Below, piece after piece: positions 1 to 10,397 of a DNA stretch of 64,000 bases. Numbering within the stretch: position 1 is the first letter of the stretch; the number at the start of each line of letters is the position of its first letter. The position numbers were made by a program, and so were the translations under genes. The notes beneath the pieces are model-generated. The model was given only the letters and a program-made list of their open reading frames with translations, made no database searches and had not been told where the DNA came from. Source of the stretch: Polytrichum commune (lineage: Eukaryota; Streptophyta; Polytrichopsida; Polytrichales; Polytrichaceae); assembly GCA_950295325.1 (NCBI GenBank), contig OX485808.1, positions 22,466,527 through 22,530,526 of the forward strand. The letters are read 5' to 3'.

Positions 1-1065
1 GTGTGCTTGTAAGAAGTGAGGTTGGAGGTGATATCATGCGGGTCAAGGGTGGTGGGCCTTCCAAGGCCCCCCCGAATAAACATTTGAAGCCTTCGAATGT
101 TTTTAAGGATTATGGATGGTTTCTCACACGCGATGACAAGCATGTGCTCTTAAAGATTTCTACTTATCTGTGGATGGAAAACAAAGTATGGTGTTGTAAA
201 GCATGGTCCAAAGGAGAAATTGTTCAAAAAATTGTTACTCTTGCCTATACATATGATATGGATTTAGGTTTAGGTTTAGGTTTAGGTTTAGACTCTTTGG
301 ATGGTTAAAACTATTTTAGTTGAGATTCGTATTTTATATATATATATATATATATAGTTTGAAAAGAAAAATATTTGTTACATTATATATTGATATTTCA
401 ATATAAGATGACACAAGTATGTCGTTATTTTCTTTGGAACCATCAACTTCAATATTATTACTTCTATGGTGAAGCAAGTGTTGTGTCACTTAGTTTCAAT
501 TTATTTTCATGTGTTTGGTTCAAGGGTGAGGTGTATGTGTCGTTTTTTTTATTAGGTTTGCAAATAATGTATTTTAAGCTATGCACAAACGGATGTGTTT
601 TATTCCTTTGATTTATTTCATAACCTAAATGTTTTTACTAAAAAAATAAAACACAATAAAAATATGATGGTCATATAGTGTATAAGCCTTGTCTTGGAAT
701 TATTTGAAACTTATAATATTTGAAAGTATTTGTGTCAAAGTATGAATCATTGCGCAATCATTCCAAAAGTTGAGAATAAAATATTAAAAATAATCCCCCA
801 AAAAGTGCACATGCTTATGTGCACTTTCAACGAAACCATTGTTCTATATGCGGCACTTGCATTTCCATAGCTCAGAGGTGGAGTGAATGATGGAGCTCTC
901 TCTTATGGACCAAAGTAAGGCACATGACACATGTGTATTTGGCCCACAACATCATTACCCTCACCAATATAAAGCCGCACAACATCCCCTAGAAACAATT
1001 AATCTAAAGAAGTTATGAATATCAAGGAACAACATGTGATAAAATATACCCCAATATTACAAGAG
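1..1065 (+). repeat. Left arm of foldback element
   Basis: Begins (at least) at the window edge with GTGTGCTTGTAAG and ends at ...ATATTACAAGAG. It is the mirror image of 2415-3470, with scattered single-base differences and a longer AT dinucleotide tract near 335-355. Short reading frames inside it (for example 375-611) occur in both arms and have no recognisable product. Confidence 0.85.
262..290 (+). repeat. Telomere-like TTTAGG hexamer tract
   Basis: Four to five copies of the hexamer TTTAGG in tandem. The plant telomere unit is TTTAGGG, so this is one base short. The mirror copy lies at 3181-3210 in the other arm. Confidence 0.8.
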
Positions 1066-2414
1066 TGGCGGTATGTGTTTGTTTGTTTGTTGTTGATCAT
1101 GTGCGGAGTTTTTATGATGAACTATGGGTTTAGGTTATGTCTTTTCTAGGCCCTTCACTTGCTCACAGTTACACACTCAGTTTCCCCTCCTCCTCTCATG
1201 GCACACATACATAGAAGCTTGTTTGAACCTAGCTATGTCTGTGGTCTTATTGCCAACGAGGTCACTCAACTATGTATTCAAAGTTTTGGTTGCTTTGCAA
1301 CATAACCAATAATTGCATTCTTTATCCAATTACTATGCCCCAATCTTGAGTATTTTCCCAACCATAGTGGCCTCATTGAGATGTGCCTTTATTTCTGTTA
1401 TCAAACCTTTGAGGAGTGGAGTTTGTAAATATCCGCTAAACCCCCTTCAGAAAACCTAGAACAATTATTTATTTTTATTTGTATTTGTATTATTTATTTT
1501 TTCAAATTTGCATCAAGGTTGTCAATCTCTGTGTGGAACTTCGAAATTGACCAACAACAACTACCCATCGATGTTGGAAGTGTGTATCATTATCCTAGAT
1601 AATTGGTATTTGTGTTCTAAGTATGATTCTACTAGGGTAATTATTGTTAGTTTTATAAATGAAGATGGTTACTTATGATGTAAGGGCTAATTTGTTTTTT
1701 GTTCTAAGGTTAACGTTGTATTTCTTGTAGGTGATGGATTGGTTGCGTTCTCTTCCGTCTCAAATGAACCTCAAAGCATTTGGTAAGCTCCTTGCTAATG
1801 ATGTGGTACATTAGCATAAGTTAGTTGAGTTCAATTGGAATGGAAACCTTTTGAAAGAAAAAGAAAAAAGAAAAAAGAAACTCTACGCTGGAGAATTTGT
1901 TCGACATATTTCTTATGTTGTAAGGTTGACTTGTCTGATGGATTTTTTGATCTCAAATGGACATCTTTATTTGAGTGGTGTATGGGTGGATATGAATCTA
2001 AAAATGAACACCAAAAAGACATGGGTTGGAAAGATGTTGGATTACGTGCTAAAAAGATGCTAACCATTTTGATCGCAATAATCAACTTATTAGGCTACCT
2101 TTATGATCATTTCATGAGAGAGAGAATCTTCATTTTCACAGTGAACAAATATGCACACAAACTCCAATAATTACGAGGAAAGTGGCTACAAACACAATTT
2201 GGCTTTGCTAATCATCTTACACTAATTGTGTATTTCATATCCTACGAGAAGTGTGTGCAGAGAGAAATGTGTCTACTTGAGACTGCTTACCTAATATGTG
2301 TTCCTCTGCACGGGTGAAACCACGCATTCTTTACATTTACGTGGAAATTTGATGTCCAGGGTGGTGATTGTACTAAAAGTGATGGTATGGTTTTGGGACT
2401 TTTAGACACTTCAC
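1066..2414. other. Unique centre of the foldback element, no confident gene
   Basis: AT-rich DNA between the two arms. The longest frame, 1835-2170 (111 codons), starts with a Lys-rich stretch encoded by an AAG/AAA-rich tract and matches no family I recognise. I see no transposase motif, so the element looks non-autonomous. Confidence 0.5.
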
Positions 2415-3470
2415 CTCTTGTAATATTGGGGTATATTTTATCACATGTTGTTCCTTGATATTCATAACTTCTTTAGATTAATTGTTTCTAGGGGATGTTG
2501 TGCGGCTTTATATTGGTGAGGGTAATGATGTTGTGGGCCAAATACACATGTGTCATGTGCCTTACTTTGGTCCATAAGAGAGAGCTCCATCATTCACTCC
2601 ACCTCTGAGCTATGGAAATGCAAGTGCCGCATATAGAACAATGGTTTCGTTGAAAGTGCACATAAGCATGTGCACTTTTTGGGGGATTATTTTTAATATT
2701 TTATTCTCAACTTTTGGAATGATTGCGCAATGATTCGTACTTTGACACAAATACTTTCAAATATTATAAGTTTCAAATAATTCCAAGACAAGGCTTATAC
2801 ACTATATGACCATCATATTTTTATTGTGTTTTATTTTTTTAGTAAAAACATTTAGGTTATGAAATAAATCAAAGGAATAAAACACATCCGTTTGTGCATA
2901 GCTTAAAATACATTATTTGCAAACCTAATAAAAAAAGCGACACATACACCTCACCCTTGAACCAAACACATGAAAATAAATTGAAACTAAATGACACAAC
3001 ACTTGCTTCACCATAGAAGTAATAATATTGAAGCTGATGGTTCCAAAGAAAATAACGACATATTTGTGTCATCTTATATTGAAATATCAATATATAATAT
3101 AACAAATATTTTTCTTTTCAAACTATATATATATAAAAAATACGAATCTCAACTAAAATAGTTTTAACCATCCAAAGAGTCTAAACCTAAACCTAAACCT
3201 AAACCTAAATCCATATCATATGTATAGGCAAGAGTAACAATTTTTTGAACAATTTCTCCTTTGGACCATGCTTTAGAACACCATACTTTATTTTCCATCC
3301 ACGGATAAGTAAAAATCTTTAGGAGCACATGCTTGTCATCGCGTGTGAGAAACCATCCATAATCCTTAAAAACATTCGAAGGCTTCAAATGTTTATTCGG
3401 GGGGCCCTGGAAGGCCCACCACCCTTATCCCGCATGATATCACCTCCAACCTCACTTCTTACAAGCACAC
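2415..3470 (-). repeat. Right arm of foldback element
   Basis: Reverse complement of 1-1065. It ends at ...CTTACAAGCACAC at 3470, directly before ATGAACC. Confidence 0.85.
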
Positions 3471-3554
3471 ATGAACCATTTTAAAGACATAAAAATATCC
3501 TCTAAACACATTATATTTTATACAATCACAACAAAATTCGACTTTCCCACTAAG

Positions 3555-3819
3555 GATGAGGCATGTGCCTTACCTTTAAGCACAAGCATAAGGAAAAATT
3601 TAGATTTCTTAAGAAGGGTGAGGCATGTGCCTCACCCCAAAAACACAAATTCAAAATATAGAATTTTGTTTCATAAGAGTGAGGCATGTGCCTCATCTCT
3701 AAGCACAAGCTTCAGGAGATATTCAGATTTCTCAAGGAAGGTGAGGCACATGCCTCACCCAAAAAAAAAAATTCAAAACATAGAATTTTGTTTCATAAGG
3801 GTGAGGTATGTGCCTCAGC
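3555..3819. repeat. 62-bp repeat, each unit with a GAGGCATGTGCCTC palindrome
   Basis: Five near-perfect palindromes of the form GTGAGGCATGTGCCTCACC lie at 3555, 3617, 3679, 3741 and 3801, about 62 bp apart. The spacers alternate between two related AT-rich sequences. A frame at 3471-3857 runs through the array but only reflects the repeat length and AT-rich spacers; I do not call it a gene. Confidence 0.85.
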
Positions 3820-6360
3820 TTGAAAGAAATAGAAGTGATACAATATTTTGTAATTAAGAATGAGGAAAACAAAATTCAGCAATACGGATGAATAATATTG
3901 ATTTTGAAGGTTTATATAAGGGTAATGATCACATATTCCATAATTTGAAAAATGAGGATGAGGCATTTATTACGAAAATCTCATATAATGAACTACATGT
4001 ACTAAGTATACTGTAATCTTTTGTAATAATTCACAAATTATGTTGTTTTAAAAAACGAAATCAGATATTGATCTGAATCCCAAAAAATTGAAGAGTTAAA
4101 CAATTACCTGAATGGAGTGATGAATTGAAATACACTCTGAATAAAGTTGAAAATAAACATAAAATACGGTGGTATTTGAATATTGAATAAGAGTTGGTAT
4201 TAAAACGCATATATAAGTTGAAAGTAGAGTTGAAGATCAGTTGAGCTGCAAAGGAAGACATTAGAATTATTGGAGAGTGGATTGAACGCAATAAGATGAT
4301 AGAGAGCTGAAGGATCAAAATTCTGCAGAAATAGGTTAGATGATGTAGTACTAGAAAAATTTCTGAATTTTTGAGGAATAACAATTAGAAGAATGAGTGA
4401 AGAGGTACCATCGGTGAGAAACAAGAAGGTGTAGGAGTGAGAGTTGCAGGAGTAAGAGGCGCCGAAGTAGATCGGTGTTGGAAACGAGCGGCGGTGGAGA
4501 AGAGCGGCGTAGGAAAAGAATGGCGGCTGAAAACTTGACCTAATCCTAAGTGGAGTTTTAGGTTAGTTCAGACGTTTATTTTTTAATCTTATATGTGTGG
4601 ACAAACTTTGTATTGGTCTATCATGCACAAATTTAAGAATTTACACTTGAATTTTTTTACCTTACACTTTCAATGTAAGGTAGTTAGTTGTAAATAACCT
4701 CGGTGTATTTTTAGTGCGATCAGTGCCTCTTAATTTTAGTTATGAATATAATACACTCTATTTTTGGTGAATCTCTTAATTATATTTAAAGTTGAGCTAT
4801 AACACCCGTATTCTATTTTTAGATAAAATATTATAAAAATATTTTTTGGTATTATTTTCATATATTCAACTTATCATATTAAAATTTATATCATAACACT
4901 TTTTATAGTCGTATGACTCGTAATATTTAAGTTCCTTAGGCAACTAATCATGCTCATGAAATATAGATGACATACGTTTAAAAATCATTATGATAATTTA
5001 ATCTACATAAATATTATAAATACAACTTTAAATATATTTTATTATAATATATATAATAAAAATATATTTACAGCAATATCCATATTTGTTCATTTTCAAT
5101 TCAAGTATTGCTCATTTTAACTTAGGGGTAATGGGAGGTTGTTTATGTTATATTCTCCCGTATTTGGTATTTACCCTTACATATTTTAAAGGGGTGAGGC
5201 ATATGCCACACCTTGTGGAGCCGTAATTAGTTTTTTTTTCAAGTTTTAAGGGGGTGGGGCATATGCCTCACCTTGTACATTAATGACCAAGCACATTGAA
5301 CTAAATGTATCCATATTTATAATTTGTTTTTTTATAGCCAATACAATTATAATATGGTCATATTTTCATTAAAATCTACACGTTTGCAATAATTTGTTCA
5401 TGTGCACTTTTACATATTGAATTGCACTTTTAACGAAACCGGTGTTCTAGTGTACATAGTTGCATGCATGGAGAGAGTTGTCATATTTCAAAGCTATACA
5501 TTAAAAGATATTTCCATCACATTCAAAGATAGCAGCTGAGTTCGAAATATAGTCTAATGTATGATTGCATTGTGCCCAATGATTATTGTTACAACCAAGT
5601 ATTATAGCAAAGATGTGATACGTAGATTTACATACCTCATTTGTATGTATTCTCAATGTTTCAACTACTTTCTAGAATTTGTGTATACATCAAGATATTA
5701 ATCCAAAGTAGCATTATAACTTTCACAAGTGTAATATTCCAAGAGTGAAAGAGCATCCAAATATGACTAATGCATTATTGTTGGTGTTGAATATGTAAAG
5801 AGCTAACCTCATCTGCACCCGTTGTCGTAATGTAAATGCGTACACTATATAGATGTGTATTTATTTCGTGTTGCATTGTGATTCTTTGATTTGGAGGAAA
5901 GTAAAAGGAATAGAAATAGATTATATTTTTATTTACTCATAGTTTATTCTTAGTGACTTTTAGTTTACCCTTTTAATTTTATCTATTTTTTTTACTCTTA
6001 GCTTATCTCTTTTAGTCTTACTTCTAGTTTTATCCTTAGTTTATTTTTAGACCAATGATTAATTAGAAGCCATGTGATGAGGATAAGAGGAGGATTTTTG
6101 GGCTTACCTTAGATGTGTGGTTGGAGAGAAGACTCAGAGGGAGAGAAGAGGTTGGTGAGAGGAGAGTTTTTGTTGTTGTTGGAAGCTCATGGTGTGTGAG
6201 TGGATTTTACGAGAACCTTGAACTAAAAAAAATGTAGGAGTTGCGTTTCATGGTGTTGTTTTCTCGAGAGTGATCACTTGCTTGAATGGAAGTTAGCAAA
6301 AAATAAAAGTTGTGCTAGTTTGAGTGGAAGGAGGTCTGTTGGCTCTTGCAAAGAAGGGCT
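3820..6360. other. AT-rich intergenic DNA
   Basis: No gene is supported. Near 4440-4540 the minus strand has a short stretch rich in GCCGCC/CCACCGCC that resembles a 5' leader, but only short unrecognised frames follow. 5401-5455 shares a TGCACTTT.AACGAAACC.TGTTCT segment with both arms of the foldback element. 6061-6365 is ordinary flank of the giant retrotransposon. Confidence 0.4.
5193..5272. repeat. Two further GAGGCATATGCCTC-type palindromes
   Basis: GGTGAGGCATATGCCACACC at 5193-5212 and GGTGGGGCATATGCCTCACC at 5253-5272. They are 60 bp apart and clearly related to the 3555-3819 array, 1.4 kb away, suggesting a split or decayed larger array. Confidence 0.7.
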
Positions 6361-7212
6361 GAGACTGTACACCGCAGAAGGCACCCTCGGGCATTCAGGT
6401 AACAGACACTAAGCGGAGTGACGAAGAGGAGCGTCGCACACACAGAGGACCGCAAATTGAGCAAGTAAGAGAGAGAGAGTCCAGGAGGACCGGGGACTGA
6501 CAGTCGGGGAACTGAGGGCCCGGGCGGGAGCTGAAGGGACCGGGAGCCGGCGGGAGCGATGGAGACTGGTAGTGAGCTAGGCGGAAGCTGAGGGGACTAG
6601 GAGCTGGCATCGGGGCTTAATGGGGGAAACAACCAATAGGATGATGCCACGTTGAGAACGAGTTGGAGCCGGCGGGAACGGGAGCCCAACCGTAGGGAAT
6701 GGGCCTCAAACGGCGGGAACCGAGGACGAGACCGTTGGGGAACGGATGAAGACATTAGTAAGTTAGGTTAGAGATTAGTGAAGATGTAGTCACTTTTTGG
6801 ATGAGAGGCAAGCACTTAGTGACTTTAGGAAGTGACCACTTAGTAATTAACCAACAATGAGTGGACACGTACTTACTAACGTGTGTAGATGAAAGACAAT
6901 GCCAAGGGATTTCCATCCCTTTGATGACATTAACCGCTTTAACCATCTAAGCAATGAAAGGATGAGATCTTGGATGAATGACCCATGAATGGTAACCGCA
7001 CACACCTAGGCACATCTAGGTATTAGAAGGAATTGCAACCAATCCACTTCTCACGAACATCTATATTTAGCACGTGTGGTTTCTGTAAATAGATGCGACA
7101 TACCTAAATTTAGACTGCAGCCTTAATTCAGACTGAAATTAGCCTAATTAGACATTTGGCATTAGGGGCCACACCTAACCGCTAATTCAACCAATTATAA
7201 GATTTCAAAACC

Positions 7213-7220
7213 TATATAAA
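7213..7220 (+). promoter_or_regulatory. TATA box of the 5' LTR
   Basis: TATATAAA in the context CCTATATAAAGGGG, about 850 bp into the LTR. It would place the U3/R boundary near 7240-7250. The same sequence occurs in the 3' LTR at 31788-31795. Confidence 0.65.
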
Positions 7221-7391
7221 GGGGCACTACGGACCCCTATAGCACCTCATTATTCATTTCAACAATCCAACGTGAGCGTCAAGAAGAGCATTATCGGGAG
7301 CGTTTTAACGAAGACCTATTTGGAGCATTATCGGGAGCGATTTGAAGACAATCGGAGCTTCGCAATTTTACTCGAGGAATCGAAGATCTTT

Positions 7392-7500
7392 TCGAGCTTG
7401 AAGACTTAAAGGATTGAAATATATCCTCGAGCTTGAAGACTTAAAGGATTGAAATATATCCTCGAGCTTGAAGACTTAAAGGATTGAAATATTATCCTCG
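7392..7500 (+). repeat. 35-bp tandem repeat in the LTR (3 copies)
   Basis: Three copies of a 35-bp unit containing CGAGCTTGAAGACTTAAAGG; the last unit has a one-base change. Present identically in the 3' LTR at 31967-32075. Confidence 0.9.
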
Positions 7501-8792
7501 AACTTGAAGACGACTGAAGGCCCAAGGCTGAGGGACCACGAGGCCGCGAGGTGTGAAGACGAAGACTGAAGACTTAGCGACATTTGAAGATACTCGAAGA
7601 CGAACGCCTTCGAGTTTGAAGACCGAATTTAGACTGAGAGCCCGCGATACTGAAGGCCCGCGGACTGGAGACTGCGACTGGAGGACCGCGGAACCGGACG
7701 ACGATTTACGAGACTTGAAGATTGATTCATAACGAATCCGAAGACTTGGAGATTTGAAGATCCCTTTTGGGTGTACCTTGAAGATTGAGGGCCCGAGGTA
7801 CTGAGAGGCCACGAGACCATAGGAGCGAAGACTAAAGACCTGTGAAGTATTTGAAGACTTGATTGAAGACTTTTGAAGACCGGGAGAACATGGAAAGCTA
7901 AAGGGGCCACAAGACTGAGGGCCCATGTGACTGGAGGACCGAGAAGACTTTAGGATTTGAAGGTCTTTTCAAGAGATTACGAAATCAAGGACTACAAGAA
8001 AAGACTTGAAGACATTAAAAGTTTTCTTCAAGATTTGGAGACTGAGGGCCCTCGGGACCAGAGGACCGCAAGCCCGAGACCAAGACCGCAAGTTTGAAGC
8101 CCTTTTGAGGACTAAAGGTTTAAACGAACTTTCTAACCAAGATCTAAGATACCTTTTGGGTCTAAGGAGATGTCAAGATATCAAAAGTGAAGATGCTAAG
8201 AGATTGACAAAATCCGAAGCTCATCGTGAAGACAAAGAAGATTGCGTAAGGAATCCAAGACCGAAACACTCAAGAGAATAGGAAGATTAGAGAAGATCCT
8301 TCCTAGGAATTTAAAGATATTCAAGAATGAAGAACTAAATTCTCATGAGTAGAGAATACAAAGGAAAACCATACAAAAGGGAACTTTAGAAGAATGAAGA
8401 CATTAAGAGGATTTCAAAGCCATCATTCGAGAAAAGAAGAAATTAAAGACCATCAAGTAGTCAACTTCCACTTTGAAGGCATTGCAATGAATTGTTAAAT
8501 GAAAACTCTCAAAGTAATGTGATTGTGAACTTTGGTTGAGGATTTATAAATGAATGGAAGAATGTTGTTATTGATTACAAAAGAACACTCTCTTCATTCG
8601 TAACACTTAACCTCGACATTAGGATTTCGGGGAACATAAGCTTGAAAGCTTAGGCTACTTTCTCCTTAGAGATTTATCCAAGAGGAAACACCTTCAAAAG
8701 TTAATTTAGATAAGTGTAGTGTCCATGTAAACCGGTCAGCAGCGGGTTACACCGTCTAAGTTGTTGAGGGTTTGAAGGTGACCTCGACATTT

Positions 8793-8810
8793 TGGCGACC
8801 ATGTTGGGGA
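8793..8810 (+). promoter_or_regulatory. Primer binding site of the giant element
   Basis: TGGCGACCATGTTGGGGA begins three bases after the 5' LTR. The TGGCGAC...GGGGA form is the style of PBS I remember from Ogre/Tat-type elements (tRNA-Arg reported for some). The exact tRNA is not determined here. Confidence 0.75.
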
Positions 8811-8876
8811 TCCGCCACATGGATGTTACACTTACCTAGATTAGAAGATAAAATTTACAACATACAATATTTGGGA

Positions 8877-9609
8877 TAGGGTTGTCTATTGTGTCGTGAC
8901 GGAGGGTAATCCCGACATAATGTCGTGCCATCACGACACGTATCCGTCACGACATTATGACGGATGATGTCTTTATCCTGCCGGACTTGAATTTTACCGA
9001 ATTTTTTGTGTATTTACATTACCCCATTGCGGACACGTAGGAGTTACGATGTCCACGTGTAATGACATGTCAACAAAGTAGAGGTAAAGTGAGGAATAAA
9101 ATTACTAGCGCCCGTCCGCCCTCCCGTCCGCCCCCGTTCCCCGTACCCTAACCCCACTCCCTTAGCCCATTAACATGTTCCCTAACCCGTTCCCTACGTT
9201 CCCCACGTTCCCCCCGTCCGACCCTTCCCCCCGCCCGACCCTCACCCCCATCCGACCCCATGTTCCCCCGCGCTCCCCACCCATTCCCCCCGTCCGACCC
9301 TCCCGTCCGACCCTCTCCCCCATCCGACCTACACCCTCCTTAGTAATATTTTATTACTTTGATTTTAACAAAATGGTAAACACAATGGCAAAATGGTTTA
9401 CATGCCAAGGGAAATATGCACATCCACGTCGGCATTTTTTGCCACATAGGACGCCACCTTGGCAAGAAGGTAAGTATTTTACCCACCCTACTAGGTTGAC
9501 CCTAGTTTGACCCTACGAGGAGCCTATTGTGTCGTGACGGAGGGGTCCGACCCGACACGACGCGTCATGACGGCACGACCCCGTCATGACGTCGCGATAG
9601 ACAACCTTG
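8877..9609. mobile_element. hAT-type MITE (733 bp) nested in the giant element's leader
   Basis: Flanked by the 8-bp duplication ATTTGGGA (8869-8876 and 9610-9617). Termini are TAGGGTTGTCTAT and, inverted, CAAGGTTGTCTAT, fitting hAT elements (8-bp TSD, ends beginning TAGGG/CAGGG). Both ends carry clustered CpG-rich words such as GTCGTGACGG in both orientations, resembling subterminal transposase-binding repeats. The centre has a C-rich CCGTCCGACCC-type tract (about 9110-9335) that produces a spurious proline-rich frame. No transposase is present. Confidence 0.8.
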
Positions 9610-9688
9610 ATTTGGGAGTAAGTTGGATGGCAGGCGTCAATGGAGAACATGTACTACCTATATTGTGGAAGACTCCAACAGGAGATGA

Positions 9689-10282
9689 ATGAGAGACGCA
9701 AATGGGAAGAAACATTTGGACCACGGAAGCAAGATCGTATATATAGAGAGAACAGTGCAACGGAGACTCGAACAGTTTAATCTCCGAGGATTCTACGTGC
9801 AGGGAAGCGAAGGAGGAGAAGAAGGGAACTCAAAGCAACAAGAAGTCTTGGCTTTGGGTAAGTGGCCATGGGATTATCCAAAGTATGATACCAGCCGGGC
9901 AACTTTGAAGAAATGGGAAGGAACCAGGAGATTCCACGATCTCATGTGGGATATGCAGAAGATGTATGAAGACAAGGTCTGGCAATTACATGAAGATAGA
10001 GAAATAGGATTCACGTACCGGTCACAATTTGAAAGAGACATCGCTGAGTTACCAGAGGAGTTGCAAGCAGTAATTTTCTCTAAGGTATGGAATGACGGAA
10101 GAGAAGGAATTAGCGCCTATGTGTTAGGAGCAACGCGACATCGAGGTTACCACTACAAGCAAGAAGGTTTGTTGTACGATTTGTATGTTAGAAAGATATT
10201 CTTACCTCTGTATGGTGGTTTGCATGGTAGTGTGGGGAACTTGAATGTGGAAGAGGAAAAGGAACAAGAAACAAGAACTTAA
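9689..10282 (+). CDS. ORF1 of the giant element, upstream of gag, unknown function
   Basis: A 197-codon frame between the leader MITE and gag, in sense orientation. The protein is hydrophilic, with a Trp-rich middle (WPWDYPKYD near residue 60) and an acidic Glu-rich C-terminus. I do not recognise a domain. An extra ORF before gag is a feature of Ogre-type elements, so this may be the equivalent; that is an inference from position only. It lies 116 bp before the gag start in a different frame and has no internal stop, unlike pol. Confidence 0.55.
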   Translation: MRDANGKKHLDHGSKIVYIERTVQRRLEQFNLRGFYVQGSEGGEEGNSKQQEVLALGKWPWDYPKYDTSRATLKKWEGTRRFHDLMWDMQKMYEDKVWQLHEDREIGFTYRSQFERDIAELPEELQAVIFSKVWNDGREGISAYVLGATRHRGYHYKQEGLLYDLYVRKIFLPLYGGLHGSVGNLNVEEEKEQETRT

Positions 10283-10397
10283 ATCAAGTGTCCAAGTAAT
10301 CATCCACAGGCAAACAGGTGAAGTACGGGTGCATTGAGGCGTCATAGCTGAGAGAGCCGGCCAAGAGCATGATCCCGAAACACTCTCAGTAGCGTAC

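Larger units (their letters stand above)
1..3470. mobile_element. Large foldback (long terminal inverted repeat) element
   Basis: The first ~1065 bases are repeated in reverse complement at 2415-3470, leaving a 1349-bp unique centre. The arms match almost base for base, including a telomere-like tract, an AT dinucleotide tract and a GTGCACTTT...AACGAAACC segment. Such long inverted arms are known for foldback elements and some Mutator-like elements, but I see no transposase, and the left boundary is cut by the window start, so neither TSD nor superfamily can be decided. An alternative is an inverted duplication of some other repeat. Confidence 0.8.
6366..8789 (+). repeat. 5' LTR of the giant element
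   Basis: 2424 bp, starts TGTACACC and ends CTCGACA. Long stretches compared by eye with 30941-33364 show no difference, and the frames inside both LTRs translate identically. The segment after the TATA box is unusually rich in the word GAAGAC/TTGAAGA over about 1.2 kb. Frames inside (for example 7492-7926 and 8006-8281) follow this word bias and are not considered genes. Confidence 0.97.

Noticed and set aside
262-290. Interstitial telomere sequence marking an old chromosome fusion
   Set aside because: The unit is TTTAGG, very short and mirrored in a mobile element arm, so it is part of the element.
4061-4424. Minus-strand frames of 74-107 codons, Ile/Leu/Ser-rich
   Set aside because: AT-rich composition artefacts, two overlapping frames, no motif.
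7492-8281. Frames of 91-144 codons on both strands in the 5' LTR (repeated at 32067-32856)
   Set aside because: They follow the GAAGAC word bias of the LTR and have no recognisable product.
9175-9510. Proline-rich 111-codon frame
   Set aside because: It comes from a C-rich CCGTCCGACCC-type tract inside the hAT MITE, with no conserved domain.
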